Source: Desulfurobacterium sp. TC5-1 (GTDB taxonomy: Bacteria; Aquificota; Aquificia; Desulfurobacteriales; Desulfurobacteriaceae). Taken from it: a stretch of DNA of 64,000 nucleotides. The notes under the pieces were generated by a model. That model was not told the DNA's origin. It made no database searches and saw only the letters and a program-made list of their open reading frames with translations. Positions 56,837-64,000 of this stretch are shown here, piece after piece; the first letter of the stretch is position 1, and each line of letters begins with the position of its first letter. A program made the translations under genes and the position numbers. The DNA is taken from contig NZ_ATXC01000001.1 of NCBI RefSeq assembly GCF_000421485.1, positions 1,109,087 to 1,173,086 on the forward strand, given 5' to 3'.

Positions 56837-58246
56837 CTATTTTACACTTTGTTTAAAAGTTACCCCATTTAAGCCAAGAATAGTTTCTGTATATGGAAAA
56901 ATGTAATCTGCTACAAGTGTTGAATTCCTGAACTTCTGTCCCTCTCCAGATAGAAAGTAAGAACTGTTTAAGTCTTTTCCAGAAATCTTTTCAGTAACAC
57001 CGTAAAGGTAAAATTGATTAAACAGGAGAAAAACAAGAAAAGCTGAGAAAACAAAGAAAACATACTTTACATCAAGTTCGAAAATCAAAATCACAAACAC
57101 GATAAAAGAAACAATAAATATGATTGTAAAGGGTACAGAAACATGAATAACGCCGGGATGTAAAACTTTAAAAAGCCATTTCACAAAGACTATCAAAATC
57201 TCTCCAGCCTTTTCCGTCAAAGCGGTTAAAAACTTAATCTTAAATAGCGTAACTTCCGAAAGAAAACAAAGCAGAAGAAAAAGCGTGAAAAGAGGTGTTA
57301 TAACAAACATAGAAATTGGCGAAAGAAGATTTACCGTTTTAAATCTAAAAACAACATAAGGAAGTGTAAATAAAAAAGGAAAGAGCACCAGAAAAATCTT
57401 CTTCTTAAAACCATCTGACTGCATGGCGGCAAAAATTCCCAAAGCACCAAGGAAAGAAAGTATAAAACCTGCAGAAATGGAAAAAAAGAGAGTCATCAAA
57501 AAGGCAGTCAAGACAGTTATATAGACGTAGTCAACCCTCCTGCCGTGGATTTTCAGAAAAACGGCAAAAAGGATAAAAAGGTAAGCCCTAACAGCAGAAA
57601 CGGGAAATCCTGTAAAAGGCATTAAAAGAGTAAGAATAAAAATCGCTCTTTTAAGAGAAAACATCCTGAAGAGCTTTAGCCAGACCGCTATGAATCCAAA
57701 AACGACAGCAACATGAAGACCGGATATGGCAAGCAGCGGATAAATTCCCGTCAGTGCCATGTAAGCTTTAATGCTCTCAGGAAGGTTGTATCTAACGCCA
57801 AGAGTAACTGCCTCCACAAGGGAAGAGACGGGATAATCCAAGGAAGTTTCAGCACGCTGAGACAGGGCAAATCGAGCCCTCTCAAAGAAAGAAGAAAGCC
57901 CTCCTTTTTCAACAACACTTCCGTCCTTTTCAGAAACTACATCACCGACAGAAACAGAATCAAAAACAGGTAAATACCTGCCATCCGTTAAAAGTGCAAC
58001 TTTTCCTTCTCCGCTTTCAAAAATCCACTTAACTTTCGGAACGAAAGGGAATGAGAAGAGCGAGAGAAAATAAACAAACAGTGAAACGAAAACGGCTGTA
58101 ATCAGGATCTCTTTAATACCGTACTTTGAAGTGTAAACAATAAAAACAACACCCATGAAAGGAACTAAAAACAACGCTTTCAATTTTATAGCTACTGACA
58201 GAAGAAAAAGGAAAAGAACGAAAAGCGTATGCCTACTTACTTTCAA
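56837..58246 (-). CDS. ComEC/Rec2-family DNA-uptake membrane protein, short form
   Basis: 469 residues, TTG start after GAGGCG. Multiple membrane helices. The Competence domain core is present: LTGIYPLLAISGLHVAVVFGFIA, PVSAVRAYLFILF and SAGFILSFLGALGIF. An N-terminal OB-like part is included (about 60-150). The C-terminal metallo-beta-lactamase-like domain of longer ComEC proteins is missing. Overlaps trmN6 by 14 bases. Confidence 0.85.
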   Translation of the reverse strand: MKVSRHTLFVLFLFLLSVAIKLKALFLVPFMGVVFIVYTSKYGIKEILITAVFVSLFVYFLSLFSFPFVPKVKWIFESGEGKVALLTDGRYLPVFDSVSVGDVVSEKDGSVVEKGGLSSFFERARFALSQRAETSLDYPVSSLVEAVTLGVRYNLPESIKAYMALTGIYPLLAISGLHVAVVFGFIAVWLKLFRMFSLKRAIFILTLLMPFTGFPVSAVRAYLFILFAVFLKIHGRRVDYVYITVLTAFLMTLFFSISAGFILSFLGALGIFAAMQSDGFKKKIFLVLFPFLFTLPYVVFRFKTVNLLSPISMFVITPLFTLFLLLCFLSEVTLFKIKFLTALTEKAGEILIVFVKWLFKVLHPGVIHVSVPFTIIFIVSFIVFVILIFELDVKYVFFVFSAFLVFLLFNQFYLYGVTEKISGKDLNSSYFLSGEGQKFRNSTLVADYIFPYTETILGLNGVTFKQSVK

Positions 58247-58985
58247 AGAACGCCTCGTATTTCTTTTTCATTTCAGGCGTATAGACTCTATTTCTCTTAT
58301 CCTCATATATGACAAGGGGTGGGAGAACTTCCATGCCCTTTCCACCACCCTTTCTTGCCTCCAAAAGAAACAGATTGGCCTTTTCTTCCCGTGAAGGTTG
58401 TATAAATCTTATTCTCTTAGGCTCAAGATTTTTACTGCGGCAGAAAAAGATTGTATCCACAAATCTTTCAACAGGACAGACCAGATAAAATCGCCCCTTC
58501 CACTTTAAAAGGTAAGCCGCTGCCTCTATAAAGTCTTTTAACGTACCTTCAATCTCATGTCTTGCTATTGCTTTATAGTTATCCGGATTTATCAATCCCC
58601 TCTTCACTTCTTTAAAAGGAGGATTTGTAACAACAACATCAAACCTTTCCGCGGGGAAACAGCTCCTAACATCCTTTACATTAAGACAGAAGACATCAAG
58701 TCTATCTGTAAAACCATTAACTTCTGCGTTCAGTTTTGTAAGTTCCACGCACTCTTTAACAACGTCAACTGCTGCACCTGTAATATCTTCGTACTTTTCA
58801 AGCAAAAGCAGAGGAATAACGCCGCTGCCGGTTCCAAGGTCTATAAAACGTTCACCGGGCTGACAACGGACAAAATCGGCAAGCAAAAAGGTGTCCGTCC
58901 CAAAACGAAACCCTCTCCTCTTCTGATATATAACAAGCGATTCTTTTAAAAAAGTTGTCCTGTCTAACCCGGAAATGTCAATCAC
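58233..58985 (-). CDS. TrmN6-like N6-adenine methyltransferase (YfiC family)
   Basis: 250 residues, GTG start. SAM motif FIDLGTGSGVIPLLLLEKY and the amino-methyltransferase motif VVTNPPFKE are clear, with the YQKRRGFRFGTDTFLLADF N-terminus seen in YfiC, which methylates A37 of tRNA1-Val. RNA substrate is inferred from family. Confidence 0.87.
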   Translation of the reverse strand: MIDISGLDRTTFLKESLVIYQKRRGFRFGTDTFLLADFVRCQPGERFIDLGTGSGVIPLLLLEKYEDITGAAVDVVKECVELTKLNAEVNGFTDRLDVFCLNVKDVRSCFPAERFDVVVTNPPFKEVKRGLINPDNYKAIARHEIEGTLKDFIEAAAYLLKWKGRFYLVCPVERFVDTIFFCRSKNLEPKRIRFIQPSREEKANLFLLEARKGGGKGMEVLPPLVIYEDKRNRVYTPEMKKKYEAFFESK

Positions 58986-58987
58986 AA

Positions 58988-59497
58988 CTAACCCGAAAGA
59001 GATTTAAGAACAACATAACCTATAACAAGAATGGCAAGGGTAACAAGAACTATGCCGCCGTAAGATGGCTTATAACTGCTAACGATATCTTCCCAGTTTT
59101 CAGGAAGTTTACCTTTATCAACACGCTTCCCTACCTCTTCAAGAAGATTTTTAAAGTTTTCTACAGAATCATCAATCAAATAACCATCCTTATTTCCGGT
59201 AACAATAAACAGGAATGTCCGACGGCGGGAAGAGAACCCAACGGATTCAATGTCGCTCCACTTAACGAAACCGCTCTTAAAAAGATCCCTTATCTCTATC
59301 CCTTCCTCAGAAATAACAACTTCGCGCTTCAAAAGTGCCACCAACCTTAAAAGAACGGGAACAACCAGAACCGCAAGAACGAAAAAGTTGATGTTCACAC
59401 CATATTTCACAGCAACAGATACGAGGAAAACCACATATAATAATGTCAAAACAGCATAAGCAGCAATATAGAGGGGTAAACTCCTAAACCTTCTCAT
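58988..59497 (-). CDS. Membrane protein with bacterial PH-like domain
   Basis: 169 residues. Two hydrophobic helices at about 8-45 (LYIAAYAVLTLLYVVFLVSVAV and FFVLAVLVVPVLLRLVAL), a PH-like region about 55-105 (VVISEEGIEIRDLFKSGFVKWSDIESVGF), and a C-terminal membrane helix (GGIVLVTLAILVIGYVVL). Function unknown. Its ATG overlaps the aspC stop (TAATG). Confidence 0.7.
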   Translation of the reverse strand: MRRFRSLPLYIAAYAVLTLLYVVFLVSVAVKYGVNINFFVLAVLVVPVLLRLVALLKREVVISEEGIEIRDLFKSGFVKWSDIESVGFSSRRRTFLFIVTGNKDGYLIDDSVENFKNLLEEVGKRVDKGKLPENWEDIVSSYKPSYGGIVLVTLAILVIGYVVLKSLSG

Positions 59498-60687
59498 TAC
59501 TTCTCCATTATAGCCTTAACGGTAACTTCGAATCTCTCAAGGCCTTTCTTAATGTTCTCCATCGATGTTGCGTAAGAAAACCTCATATACCCGGGATAAC
59601 CAAATGCTGAACCCGGAACCGCTGCAATTTTTGCATTTTCAAGAAGGAAATCTGCAAATTCAAAATCATCCTTGAAGCCACCTTTTTCAATTACCTCCTT
59701 AACATTTGGAAAGGCATAAAAAGCCCCTTTTGGCATTGTGCACCTAACACCGGGAACTGAATTTAACCTTTCAACCATGTAACGTCTTCTTTCATCAAAA
59801 GCTTTAAGCCAATCGTTTAGGAAATCCTGAGGCCCCTTAAGAGCGGCAACTCCAGCTTTCTGCGCTATTGCGTTAACATTTGAAATAGACTGAGAATTTA
59901 TCTTTATCATAGAAGAAATTATTTCCTCAGGACCGGCAGCGTAACCTACTCTCCAGCCTGTCATTGAATAGGCCTTTGAAAGGGCGTTTATCGTAACAGT
60001 AACGTTTTTAATTTCAGGTGAAAGAGAAGCAATGCTTACGTGCTTTTCTCCATCGTAGAGAAGTTTCTCATAACACTCGTCAGAAGCGATTAGTATTCCC
60101 CTTTCGGCACAAAATTTTCCTATTTTCTCTAACTCTTCAACAGGAATAACAGCACCTGTAGGATTACTTGGAGAACAGAGAATTAAAAGCTTCGTTCTAT
60201 CTGTAACAGCTTTTTCCAAAAGCTCAACTGTAAAGACAAAACCGTTCTTTTCAGATGTTTCAACGAAAACGGGTTTTCCGCCAGCAAACTTAACCTGTTC
60301 GGGATAGGTTACCCAGTAAGGTGCAGGAATAATAACTTCGTCTCCCTCCTCTATAACAGAAAGCATAAGTGAAAAAAGGGCAAACTTTGCACCGTCGGTT
60401 ATAACAACTTGTGAAGGGGAATAATCTATACCGTTATCCAATTTCAATTTTTCAGCAACGGCCTCCCTCAACTCAGGAATACCAGCAGCAGGCGTATATC
60501 TTGTAAAACCTTCATTCATGGCTTTTATTGCTGCCTCTTTTATATGTGACGGCGTTTCAAAATCCGGTTCTCCTGCACCAAAACCAATAACATCAATACC
60601 TTTTCTTCTCATCTCCTTTGCCTTGGCAGTAATTGCCATTGTAGGTGAAGGACTCATATTAACAACACGTCGTGAAAGTTTTACCAT
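59497..60687 (-). CDS. Aspartate aminotransferase (class I, AspC-like)
   Basis: 396 residues, PLP-dependent. FGAGEPDFETPSHIKEAA, CSPSNPTGAVI, SDECYEKLLYDG and the PLP lysine in NALSKAYSMTGWRVGYAAG. Fits the Thermus-type group that interconverts oxaloacetate and aspartate, which links to mdh upstream. Prephenate or other acceptors are possible. GGAGG precedes the ATG. Confidence 0.92.
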   Translation of the reverse strand: MVKLSRRVVNMSPSPTMAITAKAKEMRRKGIDVIGFGAGEPDFETPSHIKEAAIKAMNEGFTRYTPAAGIPELREAVAEKLKLDNGIDYSPSQVVITDGAKFALFSLMLSVIEEGDEVIIPAPYWVTYPEQVKFAGGKPVFVETSEKNGFVFTVELLEKAVTDRTKLLILCSPSNPTGAVIPVEELEKIGKFCAERGILIASDECYEKLLYDGEKHVSIASLSPEIKNVTVTINALSKAYSMTGWRVGYAAGPEEIISSMIKINSQSISNVNAIAQKAGVAALKGPQDFLNDWLKAFDERRRYMVERLNSVPGVRCTMPKGAFYAFPNVKEVIEKGGFKDDFEFADFLLENAKIAAVPGSAFGYPGYMRFSYATSMENIKKGLERFEVTVKAIMEK

Positions 60688-60782
60688 TCTTATCCTCCAG
60701 ATAATTAAATTGGAACATTTCTAAAGAAAATTATAACTTATATTTATTAACCACAGGGCAGGGAAGAAAAGGAAATTGAAAG

Positions 60783-60799
60783 GCGGGGGAACACCCCGC
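60783..60799 (-). terminator. Hairpin after the fumarase alpha gene
   Basis: GCGGGG (60783-60788) and CCCCGC (60794-60799) form a six-bp stem lying seven bases beyond the stop; on the minus strand CTTTCAATTTCC follows. Separates fumarase alpha/mdh from aspC. Confidence 0.6.
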
Positions 60800-60805
60800 T
60801 TATCG

Positions 60806-61651
60806 TCAAAGTTCTATCTCTTTATGTCTTGAAGCGTGACACTGAATATTAACGGCAACAGGTAGAGAAGCTATGTGACATGGATACCATTCTATTTTAA
60901 CATCAAGCGCTGTAACCGTCCCACCAAATCCGGCTGGTCCTATTCCTAACTTATTTATCTTTTCAAGGAGTTCCTCTTCCAGCGCCGCATATCTTGGATC
61001 GGGATTTCTGTCACCTATCGGTCTCATAAGAGATTTTTTTGCAAGATAGGCCACTTTTTCAAACGTTCCACCAATACCGACACCAACAATTATTGGTGGG
61101 CACGGATTGGGCCCAGCTTCACTTACTGTTTCAAGGACAAACCTCTTAACACCTTCTACACCATCAGCCGGTTTAAGCATCGCAAGACGGCTCATATTTT
61201 CACTTCCACCACCCTTAGCAGCCATCTTAATCTTCAACTTATCACCTGGAACAATTGAGTAGTGAATAATTGGTGGCGTATTGTCTCCCGTGTTTTTCCT
61301 GTCAAAAAGCGGATCTGTAACGATGGACTTCCTCAGGTAACCTTCTGTATAACCTTCGGCAACACCTTCTTTTATTGCCTCGTTTATATCACCACCAACA
61401 ATCCTGACATCCTGTCCTATTTCAATAAAGAGAACGGCAAATCCAGTATCCTGACAGTAGGGAATTTTCTTCTCCGAAGCTATGGCAGCGTTTTCCTTCA
61501 GAATTTCAAAAACGTTTCTTCCAACAGATGATTTCTCTTCTTTTATCCCTCTGTCAAAGGATGCAAGAACATCCTTCGGAAGATAGTAATTAACATCCAT
61601 ACAGAGATTCTTAACCGCTTCCCTTATCCTATCAACATGAATTTCTCTCAT
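60806..61651 (-). CDS. Fumarate hydratase class I, alpha subunit
   Basis: 281 residues. Iron-sulfur hydratase N-terminal half. PYCQDTGFAVLFIEIG, PPIIHYSIVPGDKLKIKMAAKGGG, GPNPCPPIIVGVGIGG and CHASRHKEIEL provide the cluster cysteines and conserved segments. The beta subunit gene is 14 kb away, next to yacG. 11 bases after mdh. Confidence 0.93.
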   Translation of the reverse strand: MREIHVDRIREAVKNLCMDVNYYLPKDVLASFDRGIKEEKSSVGRNVFEILKENAAIASEKKIPYCQDTGFAVLFIEIGQDVRIVGGDINEAIKEGVAEGYTEGYLRKSIVTDPLFDRKNTGDNTPPIIHYSIVPGDKLKIKMAAKGGGSENMSRLAMLKPADGVEGVKRFVLETVSEAGPNPCPPIIVGVGIGGTFEKVAYLAKKSLMRPIGDRNPDPRYAALEEELLEKINKLGIGPAGFGGTVTALDVKIEWYPCHIASLPVAVNIQCHASRHKEIEL

Positions 61652-61662
61652 CTCTCCATCTC

Positions 61663-62604
61663 CTAAAGAGGAAGTTTATCAACAAGGTTCTTAACAGACT
61701 CAACAGATTTCCTCCATTGAGCCCATTCTTCGTCAGAAAGTTCCAGCTTTATAACCTTCTCCACACCATTCTTACCAAGAACAACAGGCACGCCAACACA
61801 AAGACCTTCAGCACCGTAATACTCTCCTGCATCACCTTCAAGATAGACACTGCAGGAAATAATCTTCCTCTTATTCCAGAGAATTGATACTGCCATATCA
61901 AGGATGGAAGCAGCTGGTGCGTAAAAAGCACTTCCCCTTTTAAGCAGCGAAACTATTTCACCACCGGCAAACCTTGTTCTGTCAACAAGTTTGTCAAGCT
62001 CTTCATCGGAAAGGAAATACTTAACAGGAATACCGCTAACCGTTGTATATCTTCTAAGAGGAACCATGTCGTCACCATGGCTTCCTATAACAAAAGCCCT
62101 TATGTTTTCAACGGATATTCCTGTCTTTTCCGAAAGGAAATAAGCAAAACGGGCAGCGTCAAGAGCTCCAGCCATTCCCATAACTCTGTGAGACGGAAAT
62201 CCTGATACTTTGAGTGCCGTATATGTCATAGCATCAAGAGGATTCGTAACAACGATAATGAACGCTTCTGGAGAGTACTTTTTAATCTGTTCCGTTACAC
62301 TCTTAACAACCTCAAAGTTTTTAAAAAGAAGGTCATCCCTGCTCATACCTGGCTTTCTTGGAAAACCGGCCGTTATTACGACAAGGTCAGAATTTGCAGT
62401 ATCTTCGTAATTTCCAGTTCCTATAACTCTTGAGTTAAAGCCTAAAATCGGAGAAGCCTCCATAATATCAAGAGCTTTTCCTTTTGCAATTCCTTCATCG
62501 ATGTCAATAAGATACACATCGGCAACTTCTCTCCTGGCAAGAAGAAGTGCAAGAGTAGCACCTATGTTTCCGGCTCCAACTATTGTTATTTTTTTTCTTT
62601 CCAA
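61663..62604 (-). CDS. mdh: Malate dehydrogenase (LDH-like)
   Basis: 313 residues, TTG start after GGAGG. NAD motif GAGNIGATLALLLA, DIDEGIAKGKALD, TAGFPRKPGMSRDDL (Arg-type substrate loop for dicarboxylate), VTNPLDAMTY and catalytic GSHGDDMVPL. Interconverts malate and oxaloacetate next to the fumarase alpha gene. Confidence 0.95.
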   Translation of the reverse strand: MERKKITIVGAGNIGATLALLLARREVADVYLIDIDEGIAKGKALDIMEASPILGFNSRVIGTGNYEDTANSDLVVITAGFPRKPGMSRDDLLFKNFEVVKSVTEQIKKYSPEAFIIVVTNPLDAMTYTALKVSGFPSHRVMGMAGALDAARFAYFLSEKTGISVENIRAFVIGSHGDDMVPLRRYTTVSGIPVKYFLSDEELDKLVDRTRFAGGEIVSLLKRGSAFYAPAASILDMAVSILWNKRKIISCSVYLEGDAGEYYGAEGLCVGVPVVLGKNGVEKVIKLELSDEEWAQWRKSVESVKNLVDKLPL

Positions 62605-62666
62605 TTTTCGCCTCCTGAAAGTGGAATTTATGAAACGGAAGGGATAGTTATTTTATCACATCAGAA

Positions 62667-63128
62667 CTAAGCCTCTTCTTTCCCAGACACATTAAGAATC
62701 AACATAACCGTTCCTATAAAGACAGCAATATCGGCAACATTGAAAGCAGGCCAGTGATACTTCCCCACGTGAAAGTCAAGAAAATCCACGACCGTTCCGT
62801 AGATAATTCTATCATAGAGATTACCAAGTGCACCGCCAAGAATAAGAGACAAAGAAATTTTTAAATACAGAGGATACTCTTTTTTTGTCAAAAGAAGATA
62901 AATTAGAGCCACTACAATAACAGCCGGAAAAGCGATAAGCATCAAAAATCTGCCAGCACCCGTTGACGATGAAAAAATACTAAAAGCGGCGCCTTTGTTC
63001 TCCGCAAATACAAGGCTAAAAAAATCAGGAATAACAGTAACAACCTTCCCTTTCAAAAATCTCATAGCGAATATTTTGGTTATCCTATCAATAATAAAAA
63101 CTGCACTAACAACCAAAAAAGGGATCAA
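62667..63128 (-). CDS. lspA: Lipoprotein signal peptidase (signal peptidase II)
   Basis: 153 residues with four membrane helices, TTG start after GGAGGTGATG. Conserved DRITKIFA, AENKGAAFSI, and the two catalytic aspartates in LGNLYDRIIYGTVVDFLDF and FNVADIAVFIG. Cuts prolipoproteins such as the one at 40.4 kb. Confidence 0.95.
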   Translation of the reverse strand: MIPFLVVSAVFIIDRITKIFAMRFLKGKVVTVIPDFFSLVFAENKGAAFSIFSSSTGAGRFLMLIAFPAVIVVALIYLLLTKKEYPLYLKISLSLILGGALGNLYDRIIYGTVVDFLDFHVGKYHWPAFNVADIAVFIGTVMLILNVSGKEEA

Positions 63129-63131
63129 ACA

Positions 63132-63635
63132 TCACCTCCATATACCTGAAAATCTACTGAGAAAAAATCCAAGATGAAAAAGAAAGGGTGCAATGATTGA
63201 ACCGCTTTCCTCGTAAAGAATACCACAAACAATAGAAATGAAAAAATAAGAAACGGAACACAGGTTCCTTGAAATTGACAAAAAAACAAGAAAATAAAGA
63301 AAACTGGAAATAAGGTTCAACCTTGACACTCTCCAGAAGATATATTCATTTTCAAAGACAGAGTAGAAAAATCCTTTAAAGAAAAATTCCTGAGAAAAAG
63401 CATCAATAACCGCTACGGGAAGATAAATCCAGCTCGCAAATGGGAGAAAAATAAGGAACGAGAGACCATAAACAAATCCCTTTTTAAAGTTTTTAAATCC
63501 CAGTTCTTCAAACCGCTTTTTGTAAATCAGAACAGGAACAGCAACAAGACAGATAACGTTAACAAGAGGCTCTAAAAGCGGATAAAGCGTAACGGACAAT
63601 CCTTCCCCTACAAAAAAGGCGAAGTAAGGCTTCAT
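63132..63635 (-). CDS. CPBP/CAAX-protease-like membrane protein with altered active-site motif
   Basis: 167 residues from the ATG at 63635 (AAAGGTG upstream). Several membrane helices. SQEFFFKGFFYSVF stands where CPBP proteins have EExxxRG, so Glu-1 is Gln and Arg is Lys. FLFHLGFFL keeps the third-motif His. GILYEESGSIIAPFLFHLG resembles the conserved end. Catalysis is doubtful. Three bases upstream of lspA. Confidence 0.6.
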   Translation of the reverse strand: MKPYFAFFVGEGLSVTLYPLLEPLVNVICLVAVPVLIYKKRFEELGFKNFKKGFVYGLSFLIFLPFASWIYLPVAVIDAFSQEFFFKGFFYSVFENEYIFWRVSRLNLISSFLYFLVFLSISRNLCSVSYFFISIVCGILYEESGSIIAPFLFHLGFFLSRFSGIWR

Positions 63636-63725
63636 AAACTGACACCTTTCACACCGCTTCAAAAACACGACAAACCTTCCATGTGATAAAATTTTCACTA
63701 AAATTATGCAACAGAGGTGATAGAA

Positions 63726-63980
63726 ATGGCAAATTACAGTGTTAAGGTTTTCATATCTTATAGAGAGGGCATCCTTGACCCTCAAGGTGTTGCAGTGGAG
63801 AAGGCAGCTCACAGCCTCGGTTTCGAAAAGGTAAAAAACGTCCGCGTTGGAAAATACATCACACTGGAAATAGAAGCTAACTCAAAAGAGGAAGTGGAGC
63901 AGGAAATAAGAGAAATGGCAAAGAGATTTTTAGTAAACCCTGTAATTGAAGAGTACACTTTTGAAATCTCAGAAAAATAA
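63726..63980 (+). CDS. purS: Phosphoribosylformylglycinamidine synthase subunit PurS
   Basis: 84 residues from the ATG at 63726 (GAGGTGAT upstream). YSVKVFISYREGILDPQG, then VRVGKYITLEIE and the end VNPVIEEYTFEI, are typical of PurS, which bridges PurQ and PurL in the fourth purine step. Followed 12 bases later by another start. Confidence 0.93.
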   Translation: MANYSVKVFISYREGILDPQGVAVEKAAHSLGFEKVKNVRVGKYITLEIEANSKEEVEQEIREMAKRFLVNPVIEEYTFEISEK

Positions 63981-63992
63981 CAGAGGTTAAAG

Positions 63993-64000
63993 ATGAAATT
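63993..64000 (+). CDS. Start of next gene, possibly purQ (cut by window edge)
   Basis: ATG at 63993 follows CAGAGGTTAAAG, 12 bases after purS. Only MKF is visible. purQ commonly follows purS, so identity is inferred from context only. Confidence 0.4.

Overview
The window is bacterial chromosome, dense with genes, and shows no insertion sequence, prophage, CRISPR array or rRNA operon. A Gram-negative, thermophilic-leaning chemolithoautotroph of the Aquificota, probably near Desulfurobacteriaceae, fits best. This is inferred from gene content: archaeal-type class I aldolase, 2-phosphoglycerate kinase, RtcB, two-subunit fumarase, malate dehydrogenase and four-subunit fumarate reductase/succinate dehydrogenase (as in a reductive TCA cycle), scattered trp genes, and outer-membrane proteins. 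No 16S gene is present to confirm it. TTG and GTG starts with good Shine-Dalgarno sites are frequent.

Layout. 0-5 kb: a cut TPR/beta-barrel gene, dnaB and trpE (all minus), then a TetR regulator with a small secreted protein (plus). 5-11.5 kb: a tight plus-strand run (CDP-alcohol phosphatidyltransferase, mltG, 2-phosphoglycerate kinase, fluC, tlyA), then rnr and rpsT. 11.5-17.7 kb: an envelope module with a SPOR/beta-barrel protein, a YkuD L,D-transpeptidase-family protein, an M14 peptidase with a Tat signal, and a SPOR-TPR protein. 17.9-25.2 kb: TrmB regulator, sugar-nucleotide epimerase, acs, smc. 25.2-27.5 kb (minus): cold-shock gene with notable RNA hairpins, a Wzz-like protein, a porin. 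27.8-34.9 kb: rtcB, a shortened ThyX-like gene with rpmE, then dedA-trpA-tatA-tatC, rho, gmhA and the aldolase. 34.9-43.3 kb: one probable minus-strand operon, rpoZ-pyrK-CCG protein-binding lipoprotein-HD-GYP-prfB-cysS-small membrane protein-gamma carbonic anhydrase. 43.4-46.8 kb: a glutamate-cysteine ligase-like gene overlapping a gamma-glutamyltransferase, meeting convergently yacG and the fumarase beta gene. 47-51.3 kb: frd/sdhABCD genes and a Tat-type amidase. 51.3-55.3 kb: methyltransferase, phosphoesterase, epmA-like, argB, pfkB. 55.3-63.6 kb: two tRNAs and a minus-strand run (lysA, comEC, trmN6, PH-like, aspC, fumarase alpha, mdh, lspA, CPBP-like). The window ends in purS and the first codons of the next gene.

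Links between genes. Malate dehydrogenase, both fumarase subunits and fumarate reductase cover oxaloacetate to succinate; acs feeds acetyl-CoA. tatA/tatC lie in the same window as two cell-wall enzymes with twin-arginine signals. The strongest unexplained signal is at the cold-shock gene. A perfect 13-bp hairpin with a U-tract lies in its probable leader and a terminator hairpin lies at its 3' end, and the two loops are complementary over 9 nt (12 nt with flanking stem bases). This suggests a leader attenuator and/or a loop-loop contact within the mRNA.
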